A stretch of 64,000 nucleotides of DNA, taken from Liolophura sinensis (lineage: Eukaryota; Mollusca; Polyplacophora; Chitonida; Chitonidae). Numbering within the stretch: position 1 is the first letter of the stretch; each line of letters opens with the position of its first letter. The stretch is from assembly GCF_032854445.1 (NCBI RefSeq), contig NC_088300.1:27135608-27199607 (forward strand), given 5' to 3'. Both the position numbers and the translations under genes were made by a program. Positions 1 through 10,564 of the stretch are shown here, piece by piece. The notes under the pieces are model-generated. The model did not search any database and was not told the DNA's origin. It saw only the letters and a program-made list of their open reading frames with translations.

Positions 1-136
1 ACAAAGGCCTTATAAAGTATAGGCTTGAAACTTCTTTTCAAATTGAAAAATATACATTTTCAAACCACGGTTGCCTTATATATACATTTCCATCTTTACT
101 ATAGTTAAGAGTGTTGCATACTTGAGTCTATTATTA

Positions 137-1025
137 TATTATCAGAGTAGGTATGGCACATATGTTTTAAGGTTATTATCAGAGTAGGTATGGCACATAT
201 GTCTTAAGGTTATTATCAGAGTAGGTATGGCACACGTGTCTTAAGGTTATTATCAGAGTAGGTATGGCACAGGTGTCTTAAGGTTATTATCAGAGTAGGT
301 ATGGCACATGTGTCTTAAGGTTATTATCAGAGTAGGTGTGGCACATGTGTCTTAAGGTTATTATCAGAGTAGGTATGGCACATGTGTCTTAAGGTTATTA
401 TCAGAGTAGGTATGGAACGTGTGTCTTAAGGTTATTATCAGAGTAGGTATGGCACGTGTGTCTTAAGGTTATTATCAGAGTAGGTATGGCACGTGTGTCT
501 TAAGGTTATTATCAGAGTAGGCGTGGCACGTGTGTCTTAAGGTTATTATCAGAGTAGGTATGGCACATGTGTCTTAAGGTTATTATCAGAGTAGGTGTGG
601 CACATGTGTCTTAAGGTTATTATCAGAGTAGGTATGGCACATGCGTCTTAAGGTTATTATCAGAGTAGGTATGGCACATGTGTCTTAAGGTTATTATCAG
701 AGTAGGTATGGCACATGTGTCTTAAGGTTATTATCAGAGTAGGTATGGCACGTGTGTCTTAAGGTTATTATCAAAGTAGGTATGGCACATGTGTCTTAAG
801 GTTATTATCAGAGTAGGTATGGCACATGTGTCTTAAGGTTATTATCAGAGTAGGTGTGGCACATGTGTTTTAAGGTTATTATCAGAGTAGGTATGGCACG
901 TGTGTCTTAAGGTTATTATCAGAGTAGGTATGGCACGTGTGTCTTAAGGTTATTATCAGAGTAGGTATGGCACGTGTGTCTTAAGGTTATTATCAGAGTA
1001 GGTATGGCACATGTGTCTTAAGGTT
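137..1025. repeat. 37-bp tandem array, about 24 copies
   Basis: About 24 head-to-tail copies of a 37-bp unit containing TTATTATCAGAGTAGGTATG followed by GCACATGTGTCTTAAGG. Copies differ at only a few positions, mainly in the core, which is CACATGTG, CACGTGTG or CACATATG, and in TAGGTATGG versus TAGGTGTGG. The core is a palindromic or near-palindromic E-box-like word present once per unit. The array ends sharply at 1025. No open reading frame runs through it. The low divergence suggests recent expansion or homogenisation. Confidence 0.95.
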
Positions 1026-1535
1026 CATGACATACCTTCTCTCACGTATCAGTTGAGATAAAAGTCACTTATACACTGTTATAATTCCCAGTAAACGTTC
1101 AGCGATTACTATATATGTTTTACATATTTTGTGTAAATGTTTACCTTTCAAGTGAAAAACATTCTACTTTTGTAACTAAGTTTTTTTGTTTGCTTGAAAT
1201 AGTAATCTTTTACAATGCGATGGTAAGTCAGTTAACATGTACATGTTCAGGTACGAGTATAACCCAATCTCCTCCCAAGTACCTGAATGTTTACATTTGG
1301 CCATGCGAGACGCTTGTGTTTTTTAAATTATGTACATTAAATCACCACTTTCCTAAGGCAAATAGGACTATGTGCATGAATGAGGACTATAAATCTAGTC
1401 TGCATCTTGAATAAATGTCTTGGTAAAGGTTTACTCTTTTTAACCGTTTAGTAAACGTAAAAAGTAAACGTATAATGTCATGTGAAGTGAAACTGTACTA
1501 GATCGGATCCAGCTCAGGTGGGAAACTCTTAGGTG

Positions 1536-1735
1536 TACAGTAACTTGGCCAACGAGATCGTGTGTTCGAATCCATCTTCTGTTATTTTACTTGCTACGAT
1601 TTATAAATTTGCCACGGTTTATAAATATTTTTCACGTACTTGGATAGAGAATGGTGGAATCTTCGCTCCAGATGCTTCCTCCACCCATAAACCTGACTTT
1701 CGACGAATAAATGAAAATATGTCGTTATTTACTGA
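1536..1735 (+). mobile_element. Degraded tRNA-derived SINE-like fragment (family B)
   Basis: It contains GTGTTCGAATCC, which fits a Pol III box B, preceded by an ACGAGATCG segment as in the copy near 39.6 kb. Downstream is CCATAAACCTGAC followed by GAATAAATGAAAA. The 39575-39832 and 50285-50405 copies share the ATAAACC block. The box A region is not clear. An old truncated SINE copy is the most likely reading. Confidence 0.5.
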
Positions 1736-1754
1736 GACGTTACATACAAAAAAC

Positions 1755-2108
1755 ACTTGTGTTGAGATTTACAACACAACAACTTCATTCAACAAAGAAA
1801 TGTGTTATCCCAACACAAACATGTGTTAAATAAATGTGAAATTTCAAGTACACGTGTTTGTATTACAAAATAATAAAACACAAACTTGAGCTGAACCAAA
1901 ATAATGTAATTTATGTTGTGTTGGTACAACAGAAACTTGTATATTTTAACACAAGTATTGTGTATAACATCCAACACATCTTGGGTTCAATTCTTTCAAA
2001 ACAAGACTTGGTGGTAATTAAAGACAAGATAGAACTGTTCATAAATGACACAAGACTTTTGTTGGAAACAAGTTTGTGTTCATACAACACAATTTTTTTT
2101 TGTGCGCA
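1755..2108. repeat. AT-rich island built of ACACAA/TTGTGT words
   Basis: At least ten copies of a short word (AACACAAG, TTGTGTTG and variants) occur in both orientations, such as GTGTTGGTACAAC and AACACAAGTATTGTGT. AT-rich spacers separate them. The right edge carries a T-run followed by TGTGCGCAG. The arrangement suggests a non-autonomous palindromic element rather than coding sequence. The boundaries are approximate. Confidence 0.5.
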
Positions 2109-2452
2109 GGCAACGTTTAACTTTAAAGTTTTAAAAAGCTTTACAATGGTTACGTATCTTTTCATAATTATATTCTGACATGGACGTCGTACGCCAGTCA
2201 CATGTTGGTAACTCCATGCTTCGTAGAAGACTGGACCCGAAAAAGGTATATTAATCTAAAGGGTGGTAAAATAAGTTCCGAAATGAGGAATGAAAAGTGA
2301 TTGTGCTCATGTATCAGAACAACACGTTGTTTATCCTGCGGCTTGTCGTCTCTAAATACAGCGTTTGTGATATACATAAACACAACATGACCTCATTATG
2401 CATATGTACATGTGTGTGTTAAACCCCAGACTATAATGTTGCGCCTGTATGT

Positions 2453-2520
2453 ATGCAGGAAGAGGACGAGCCGCTTTCTCCACAAGTGACCTCCAGCTCG
2501 ATGAATAATTGCGAGTATAG
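2453..2520 (+). CDS. Candidate alternative first coding exon of the CNG channel (exon 1a)
   Basis: The frame opens with ATG at 2453 and reads MQEEDEPLSPQVTSSSMNN then CEY before a strong GTAAGT donor at 2521. It ends with two bases of a codon (AG). The exon at 35389 starts with the last base (G) of a codon, so joining them gives an intact frame through an Arg. TGTATGTATGCAG just before 2459 could also serve as an acceptor, in which case this would be an internal exon starting at 2459. The acidic, Ser-rich composition suits the cytoplasmic N terminus of a CNG subunit. It would need an intron of about 32.9 kb and would exclude exon 19069-19178. No transcript evidence is available. Confidence 0.45.
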
Positions 2521-2676
2521 GTAAGTCAAGATTAAAATATTTAATAGACTATTGCCCCTTCATGTAAACAATCGTTTTATTGAAATTATTGAACAAGTAG
2601 AACCCCCAATTTTTGTTTTTAAAATTTTGAATCCTTAGCCACCCATCTAAAAACAAACATAAAAAGCATGTACGCT

Positions 2677-2887
2677 TGGGGTTTTACGTCGTACGTTAAC
2701 AATGTTTTAGTCATATGACGGTGAAGAGTGATAAGGTGTATGTACATCTACTCTGTCTTCTTGTGGCTGAGCCAGGCCATGTCGCCAGAGTGCTGCCGCC
2801 ACTGACGCATCATGCCGAAGACACCAGACATGACACCCCACCCGGTAACATTATACTGATACCGGGCTAACCAGTCCTGTTTCCTTA
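2677..2887 (-). mobile_element. SINE family C copy, minus orientation, partial
   Basis: It carries the reverse complement of the family tail: GTTTTACGTCGTACG, then TTTTAGTCATATGACGG. The body continues with GATGTACATCTACTC-like sequence, a CACCAGACATGACACCCC block and TATACTGATACCGGGC. The same blocks occur at 7472-7745, 25195-25445 and 48614-48945. It abuts the 21-bp minisatellite at 2888. Confidence 0.75.
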
Positions 2888-3180
2888 CTCTGAATTGCCG
2901 TACAGTATTGTTCACTGTCGTACACTACCGTGTGGTATATCCGTACAATAGCATGTGGTATATCTGTACAATACCGTGTGGCATATCCGTACAATACCGT
3001 GTGGTATTGCCATACAGTACCGAGTGATATAGACGTACAGTACCGAATGGTATTGCCGTACAATACCGTGTGGTATTGCCGTACATTACCGCGCGCTATT
3101 GCCGCACAATACCGAGTGGTATTGCCGTATATAGGCCGCACCTAGTGATATAACCGTACAATACCGAGTGGTTTTGCAGT
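2888..3180. repeat. 21-bp palindromic minisatellite
   Basis: About 13-14 imperfect copies of a unit of roughly 21 bp. It is built around CAATACCGTGTGGTATTG, whose arms CAATACC and GGTATTG are complementary, followed by CCGTA. Because 21 is a multiple of three, both strands stay open and yield artificial 7-residue repeats. Copies differ by 1-4 substitutions (GTGT, GAGT or GCGC loops; TATATC versus TATTGCC). No coding role is inferred. Confidence 0.9.
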
Positions 3181-3282
3181 ATAGCGCCAGTTTTCCGCCC
3201 ACCATAATGCTTTCCGCCATCGTATAGGTGAAATATTCTTGAGTACGACGTAAAAAACTAATCAGATAAATAAATAAAACAG

Positions 3283-3412
3283 CGGTGGATATCCGTCTTG
3301 CAACAAGGAGTCACATTACAAGTACATGCACTCTAAATACTCTTTAGTCGTCTTATGACTGAAAAAATGGTAAAGTACGACCTTATACCCATAGCACTCA
3401 CTCACTCTTTTT
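3283..3412 (+). mobile_element. SINE family C 3' part, plus orientation
   Basis: It reads GCGGTGGATATCCGTCTTGC, CAACAAGGAG, then TCGTCTTATGACTGAAAAAA and a diverged ACGACCTTATACCC, ending in CACTCACTCACTC. This is the 3' half of the element seen complete at 48614-48945. It lies in opposite orientation to the copy at 2677-2887, on the other side of the 21-bp minisatellite. Confidence 0.75.
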
Positions 3413-6400
3413 GAATCTTAGTTGAAGTTTAAAAAACAGCGCAATCGGCGCACAATTTTAATGTACTCTGTGATTCTCGCGTGTCGGTGGTTTCTGCGCA
3501 ATAACTTCTCCAAATAGTGTCCGATGTTTATATAATTTTATGTACATGTTCCTGTTTTGCATGCTGTGGCCAAGTTCAAAAGCCAAGCGGGATACGTGGG
3601 AAAGTTTTCTGTAGGTCTCTTTAACGATTTCCTCGATTCGATAATAGGGTATGTTTTCCCGTGCAGTGTCGGCACTGTTCCAAGAGGACATGACAATTGC
3701 AATGTCACCAGTTTGTCTGTAAACATCCTCGCCAAGGCAGGAATGAACAATAGACATGGTTCCCCCATTGATTTGGCTTTGGTTCCGCCTAATAACTGCT
3801 TCAAATAAGGTCCGATTTTGATAAAATCATTGAAAGCCCCAGCTTGCTTCATGCATAAGGTCTGCACATTTAATGCGGGATATAAATTCTCAGAAATTGC
3901 TTTTTTTGTCTGTTTTCCTTTTACCTTACTATAGATAAATGAATACTTTACTATTCTAGATGGATATAAATGAATGAATTAAATAATTCTTGTATTGATC
4001 ATTTGTTCATTTGTCAGTGAATAATTCTACCGGCACTTGGTGGCTTGAACAATGGATCATAAAATAGGGGATTAATCAGTCCTTCGGCTGTCATTCATCA
4101 ATCATCTTTCAGGATACCATTCGCCCTGAATTCGTGTTACACCTATACGCGCGGTTTTTTTTTTTTTTACCTGAGCTTGGAATATTTGCACTGGTATTTT
4201 CGATCCACATTTATCACCGCAGCACAATCGCCTTGCATTTATATTCTTCAGCCTTATGCGCACTGTGTTGTGCGTAAACGTACGACGTTTTGCCCACGTG
4301 CACTGAAATTAGTACGGCGGTCGCGTATCCTTTTTCATTCTCAGGTATGCATTGTTACACTCAGCAAATGTGATTCGAATGCAGAGCACTGCTGGTTAAT
4401 GATTATGTCGTAAATCATGTATTGGACAGGTATGAGAGTTTATTACCTGGCAATAATCTAGCTTATAAGAAAAATCACTGCCTTTTTGACCGCATGTTTT
4501 TTATGAATACCTGTCTTACGTCATAATGCTTTTTGATCCGACTTGTAGGTTGTTATGAACTAATAGATATCAATACAATTATTTCAAGGCATGTGTTGCA
4601 ATGGGATTTAGCTCATAGAGAAGAAATTTACTGCGAATCTATGTAGGTGTGGTCATTCAGCATTCGTCTTGGAACGCCCCTTTATGATTGACAGGTGCGT
4701 TGGGTCAACAAAAACGCTTGCAGACTTGCAGTTCAACTCTGCACTAAACCTACAATACAGCTATATTGTGAAGTTCTGTATAGTTATAAGTAAAAGAAAC
4801 CCTTGAGGCATTGCTCTGACGAGGAGTACATGCGACAACTTCATCGGCGATGGTATATTTGCTCACAAACATGACTAAATCAGTTATATGCATAAAGATC
4901 TGAGTGCAGAGATATGGTTTAAATGGTTTGTGCGATAAGACGTCACGCATAAGTGGGTACAGCTAATAGAGAACAGGCGCTTGTTGGCAATGTCTTGCCG
5001 ATGCGCGTGCAGTATTCGCCTGAGTTACCAATGTTACAGATGTTACAGAATATTCAAGAGTTACCCGGGTATGTTATTTTCGCTAATCACAGCGTTATGA
5101 TGTTATAACGTACTAACAGCGGTTTCTACATTAAATGTCATAGCAGCTTTGTCAGAAGTCGTATACAAAGTAAGAACAAATCTCCTTGAAATCTGTTATT
5201 ATAGTATACTATACTGTGTCCTATTCAACAGAATAGATACATCATGTTATTCTAATACAATCTGTATGTTCAATCAATATCTGCTGTATTGAACAGAATA
5301 ATCTGCTGCTATAACAGAATATAATGTAGCCTCACCTAGACAACAAACTTCCTTTTAAATGTAACAGATTTTTATTGCATTATGGGCATTGAATATTAAA
5401 CTCAGCTGCATGAAATAATTACACGACTGTAACCACGACTTTGCCCACCCATTACATGGCGTTATGCACGGCTGTGTGGCAGGTGCTCATTTTTTTTTTT
5501 TTGTCGCTCATGTTGCTTACTTTTTCATAAAATAATATTCAGATTAACATTTGGGGAAACTGTAAATGTATGTTACTGTAGGTTTAGGTGTGGTAAGTGA
5601 AAGTCCACTTCAAAATACGGGCGTCTTATCATTTAAGCCCTCATGACCCAAAAGGACATCTGCCCCGAACTGGGTCAACACTCCAGCCTTTGTCTCTATC
5701 AGTGCTGACACCTCGTGCACAGGCTGGACCCATCCTCCACAACCAGGCCGTTCTGTCTCTGAACATTTCAGCTTCCATTTTATACATACCCTATACGATT
5801 CACTCAAAAATACAAGCATACATCGTTTCGGTCGATGCAGATTTAAGATTACAGTTCCAAAAATGTCATAGTTAATTGTTACTTTTAATGAAAATTGATA
5901 CGACCGTAGGCCTATATATATTTCCAACGGCGTCGTGTTGATGAAGTGTGACTGTGCCTTTTATTGATATAGTTGATGGCATTTATATGACCGCAGAAGA
6001 GAGGCAGTCGTCCCAGTAACACACGCGTGCTGATTGCAGCTCATGCATTGCAGTGGAGATTGGATGTGTTTTCACGGTATACGGAACCGACTAGTTTGTC
6101 AGGTGTAATCCTGAAAAGTTTCCCAAAGCTTACCTGTAGCTGTCTCAATTCTCTGCGGAGGGCTGAAATCGTGTTTATGAAGTCAACACACATAAGGCGA
6201 TTATATAGCGATGGACCGTGAATTGCTGTATTCACTGTATTCCTGGGAATGTGGATATGGAGATCAGTGAACTGGAGAATAACCAATGTTGTATATGTAT
6301 ACATATATGTGTTATACATAATTTAACGTCAATCATTAGCACGGATACCCTTGACTGAACAGTTGTGCAGCACCTACACTTACTATTTCCGGCTCAAGTT

Positions 6401-7338
6401 GTAGTGGACAGATTCACACTATAGTACCAGCACAAAAGTCTTGAGCAACAGTTACAGACCGTGCAGCGGTTATATTGTGTAACGTTTCCTGTCGTCGACC
6501 ATTAGCCGGGTTTCACGCGTGTTTGACAGCCGGTAAATCAGCATTGGGTAAATGGTCGAAAGAAAAGTACCAAAATGCAAAAACATACATGATTGGTATT
6601 TTGAAATCAAATCCATGAATTTCCGTCTACATAAACTGTGAGATATACGTTGACAGTGTCCATGTGAAGAATGCCATCTGCTGTGTTATATAGGATATTC
6701 TCCAGGTGGCGAAGGTAAGTCAGTGTACGATAAACCAGTTCCTATTCCAGTCTGTAATCTATGCCGTACGCTGTCACATTAGATCCAGCGTCAACACGGA
6801 TTAGGTGCATTGCTAGATTAATTTTACTGTTATCAATAGCCGTTGCATAATGAGTCATTTGAGAGAATATTGCACGTGTTATAGATCTGTCATATTTGCA
6901 TACAATGTCAAATGAACATATATCGGTTTGTGTTCGTATCTTAGTATATATATAGGCCTATACACACTCAACAAAACCAAGTCACCTTTTCAATTAAGGC
7001 GGTTTACTGTTACCCAATATATCAGGTTGATGTAATATACGCTGACAGTTCATATATTGTGATCCGTATCAAGTGTATACGGGTATGAATGACCTGATGT
7101 AACCCGAGATATAATGGGAGTGAAAGCACATCTGGGTCGGAAATGACTAGCATGTAGCCAACTACATGGTTTGCGTGTAGGTCTATATAATTAAGTATTA
7201 GAGGGAGTCCACCGGCATAGTTATTAAGTGGGTGTAAAAACATCAGCCTGAATAATAATGGTGGTTAATAGTTTCAGATGCATACTGTATTAGTACAGAC
7301 TCCATACGGCAGATTTCAATGCTTTCCTTGTTAGCTCG

Positions 7339-7340
<2 letters not shown>
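3413..7340. other. Non-coding stretch, no gene seen
   Basis: No exon with convincing coding character and splice signals was recognised. Open frames here are at most about 110 codons and lack domains. The only structure seen is the AT-rich word island near 5190-5335, listed separately. Confidence 0.55.
5190..5335. repeat. AT-rich island of TATTCTGTT/AACAGAATA words
   Basis: The words TTCAACAGAATAG, GTTATTCTAA, TATTGAACAGAATAAT and TATAACAGAATA recur in both orientations over about 145 bp. The organisation matches the ACACAA island at 1755-2108 and the GTACAC island at 26885-27125, but the word is different. The ends are not defined. Confidence 0.4.

Positions 7341-7384
<44 letters not shown>
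7341..7384. repeat. (CT)n microsatellite
   Basis: An uninterrupted CT dinucleotide run of about 44 bp. A 61-codon open frame on the minus strand across it, with an Arg-Glu run, is a product of the repeat. Confidence 0.98.
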
Positions 7385-7385
<1 letters not shown>

Positions 7386-7471
7386 ACCGAACATTTATAA
7401 CCGCCACAGAGAAGTTTGCGAACACCATTCAAGTAAACACGGGTTTTACCCATTCGGAACTGGCGTGCCAC

Positions 7472-7745
7472 GATGAGTGAGTGTGTGCTAAGGGTTTAAC
7501 GCCGTACCTAAAAATATTTCAGTCATATGACGACGAAGGAGTCCTTAGAGTGTATGTAATTTGCCTCATTGTTTCCACCGCTCTTTTATCTAGTGCTGCT
7601 TCACTGAGACAACTTGCCGAAGGCAAGTAAGGTGCCCCGCCCGAGCCATTATACTGATACAGGTCAACCAATCGTTGCGCTATCCCCTTGTTGCTGAACG
7701 CCAGTCGAGGAAGTTACAAGGTCTTAGGTGCGACCCAACCCAAGA
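7472..7745 (-). mobile_element. SINE family C copy, minus orientation, near full length
   Basis: It starts with the reverse of the tail (GAGTGTGTGCTAAGGGTTTA, ACGCCGTACC), then TCAGTCATATGACGACGAAG. The body passes through CACCGCTCTTTTATC, TCACTGAGAC, CTTGCCGAAGGCAAG and ATTATACTGATACAGG, and ends with GAAGTTACAAGGTCTTAGG. These blocks are the reverse complement of the complete copy at 48614-48945. Confidence 0.8.
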
Positions 7746-9966
7746 TTGCTATCGGGGAAGGTGCCACGCTGAGCGTGAATTCCGTAGTTGGGTATTCTTG
7801 TTTTAGTGGACGACAATAGCCTATAACTTTGTATCGAATTTATTATTTTTTTATCCTTTGTTTTCTCTCTGCCGAAATCTCTATGACTGCAAGTTTGGAA
7901 CACTCTTCCATACATAAACATTATTGGCGAAAACCACATGTTACTTATTTTATAGGGGTTGAACGCCGTACAATGTTTTTTGTTATATGACAGCAGATTT
8001 ATAGATGGAGGAATGCGTAGAGCCTGGAATTGACCTTTGGCAAGAAGCTGACGTAAAATACCACATGGGAGATTTGCGCCCGTTAAACGAGCGCAGCGTT
8101 TATGTGTCATATCTGAGGGAGGCATATATGTTATCGCCAAACAACTTCATGTAAGACGACCTCATTGACGCTGGGATTGAAAGTCGTGCGTTACGCATAG
8201 GGGGATTGAAAAACTAGCTTTAAGTACTCTGCAACGACACGTTCATAAGTGAGGGTCTTGGCATAGTGACTGGAACAAAGAGAGCATTTAAAGTTGGTGG
8301 AGGCGTTGGACAAAGGAAACGAAGTTTATATTCTGTCTAGAATACGATCTCATTCCAGGTCTTTCCTAGACTTATTGAAAATGGCGTTTTATTACACAAT
8401 AAATATTATATTTTGTAAAAATAAATATGACATATTCTTTCATTACGCTTGATCAGGTATTGTCCGTAGTAGGTTTGTAAAATAGAATCGATCCGATTAC
8501 CGCTGAGACAACCCGTTTTTACATGGCCATCTTATTTTCCCAAATAAATGTCTTCAAAATTTCCAATTTTCATCGCATGGATATTTATTTGATTGGCCGG
8601 ATGTAAAGGCTACTTGTCCAATGAAATGGGCGCTCTTGTTCTGATATAATTGTAGATTCTTTCGATCTATATCAAGAGAAGAGAAATTATTTATCAACGT
8701 GTCCCCACCATTTAAGATATATCTACCTGAGTGTATAGGTTTATACGGGCTTCAACGTTTTGTCCCGTCGTAAGATGCAAACCGAGTTGCACCTAACTTT
8801 TTTTATCTACACTTCCGCATTTATTGGTCTAAAGTAAACTACCATGTACTGTTGACGCCAAAACGTCAAAAACACCAATGATGATTTACCGGACGTGGCG
8901 CCCTAAAACTACAAAGTAATTTTAAAATACAACAGTAGATCACGATACATCGATAAATTATCAGATAACAAGTTTAGAAAGCTTCATTTTTGTTTTTGGG
9001 ATGTTTCATAATTGAGATATTGCAGTTGAATGAAGCAAAATGGCGCAATGTTATAAGTTTTAACCAATGATACGAGGGTTATTTCTATAACCCATTAGGG
9101 ACGGCGTACTTCACCCGAACTCTGCTTTGCATTTAATCATAAGGAAGTGGAGTGCGTTTGACACGACATCGTGTTTCCTGCTGCTCTAACATAACGCATC
9201 CCACGCATAATTTTGTTAGAAATCCCGATTTATGGAGTTACAAGAACGTCAGAAAAAAAAGTCAGTGAAATTTTAATTCTGTTACCACCTCTTTTTCTAA
9301 ATAACTCGGATGATATTATTTGTTGTCTTTTCTTTTAAACGGAAGTTTTTATCACCACGGTGGCGCTTAGAAACCTGAACGTGGCGTTCTAGTTCAGCAT
9401 AACTGAACAACGCCATCGAGTTTTAACCATTTTTTCTTGTTATATTTTCGTGATATTAATTATTGAACTTCTACCTTAGTACAACAAAACTGATCGTCTA
9501 CTTAACAGCTAGGTAGTGTCCCTTGTGAGCGGATGACAGCTTTGACTTTCGTGTTCTTCACCACATCTACGATACGATCTATCAAGACTCCATTAAAATA
9601 TTTTACGTGGCATTTCGATAAGACTGTCACTTGTAATTCCCTCAAATGCACGAATTTGTTCCGATGTTGAGTTATTGAAATAAAGGAAACATATTGTCAC
9701 TGAGGTATGTAATGTGTTTAGGTATTTTATTCTTTCGTACCTTATCTTGGCTACTTTATACATACATGTCCCAATAGGACTCCCGAATAGGAAATATCCT
9801 GGTTTGTTATCACACATTACATCAGTCCGACTCACAAGTATTATAACTCTGTTTACATTGCTTCCAGCAACTTCATCAGCACAAAACTGTTTGTTCACAC
9901 TAAAGAGTTGTTCATTTAAAGCCTCGCTATATAGCGAATAGCATATCTTTAGCAAACGCCCGTTGT
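7746..9966. other. Non-coding stretch, no gene seen
   Basis: No supported exon. The 138-codon minus-strand frame at 7724-8140 overlaps the SINE C head and has no domain. The part at 7955-8160 contains GTTATATGACAGCAG and GTTGAACGCCGTAC, which may be a very old SINE copy, but I could not align it with confidence. Confidence 0.5.
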
Positions 9967-10217
9967 ATTTATTTATTTATTTATTTATTTATTTCATTGG
10001 TGTTTTACGCCGTACTTAAGAATATTTCACTTTACGACGGCGGCCAGCATTATGGTGGGAGGAAACCGAGAAGAGCCCGGGGGAAACTCACAACCATCCG
10101 CAGGTTGCCGAAATATCTTCCCACGCCCGGCCGGAGAGGAAGCCGGCATGAGCTGGACTTGAACACACAGCGACCGCATTCGTGAGCGGCTCCTGGGTCA
10201 TTGCGCCGCGCTGACGT
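9967..10217 (-). mobile_element. SINE family A, near-complete copy, minus orientation
   Basis: It begins with an (ATTT)n run, the reverse of the 3' tail, then TTGGTGTTTTACGCCGTAC and a GACGGCGGCCAGCATTATGG block. It continues through GAGCCCGGGGGAAACTCAC, CATCCGCAGGTTGC and GGAAGCCGGCATGAGC. It ends in the tRNA-like head with the reverse of a box B-like GTGTTCAAGTCC and GGGTCATTGCGCCGCGC. Structure and order match the plus-strand copy with target-site duplication at 47948-48221. Confidence 0.9.
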
Positions 10218-10518
10218 GATAATCCCCTTGAGGACGGAAGCTCACCCATTGTAGTTCCGTTGACTGTCTCATTCTTTAGTTTTCTCCTACATACTTCCTT
10301 TTATGCAGGTTGAAGGCAACTTGCCTGAAACCTGTTTACCAAAACATACATTTTGTGAGATATTTACCGTTTTGTTCTGTATGCGAATATGAATAAATGC
10401 ACGAATTTTCATTACAGCTCATTGTTAATTGTGTTGAGAATGTATATACATATATGAATTGACATAGCCTGACATTTTCCCTCACTACGTGCTTCAGTTT
10501 GTGATATGTGTAACAGCG

Positions 10519-10564
10519 TTCTTCTGGGTCATTGTGCCGCGCTGGCACGCTAAACACTAGGCCA
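10519..10564 (-). mobile_element. Fragment of SINE family A head
   Basis: TTCTGGGTCATTGTGCCGCG followed by CTGGCACGCTAAACAC and TAGGCCAC matches the tRNA-like head of family A in reverse orientation. It is followed by a C-rich run (10567-10577). It is only a 46-bp remnant. Confidence 0.6.

Larger units (their letters stand above)
1026..2452. other. Non-coding stretch with repeat remnants
   Basis: No coding exon could be supported here. The stretch holds a degraded SINE-like piece (1536-1735) and an AT-rich island of ACACAA/TTGTGT words (1755-2108), listed separately. Short open frames in it are AT-rich, show no domain, and appear to be chance. Confidence 0.6.

Noticed and set aside
137-1025. 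CRISPR-like appearance of a regular short repeat array
   Set aside because: Units are contiguous with no unique spacers, and the window is animal DNA.
2851-3145. Open frames of 71-96 codons on both strands with 7-residue repeats
   Set aside because: A consequence of a 21-bp palindromic minisatellite, whose length is a multiple of three.
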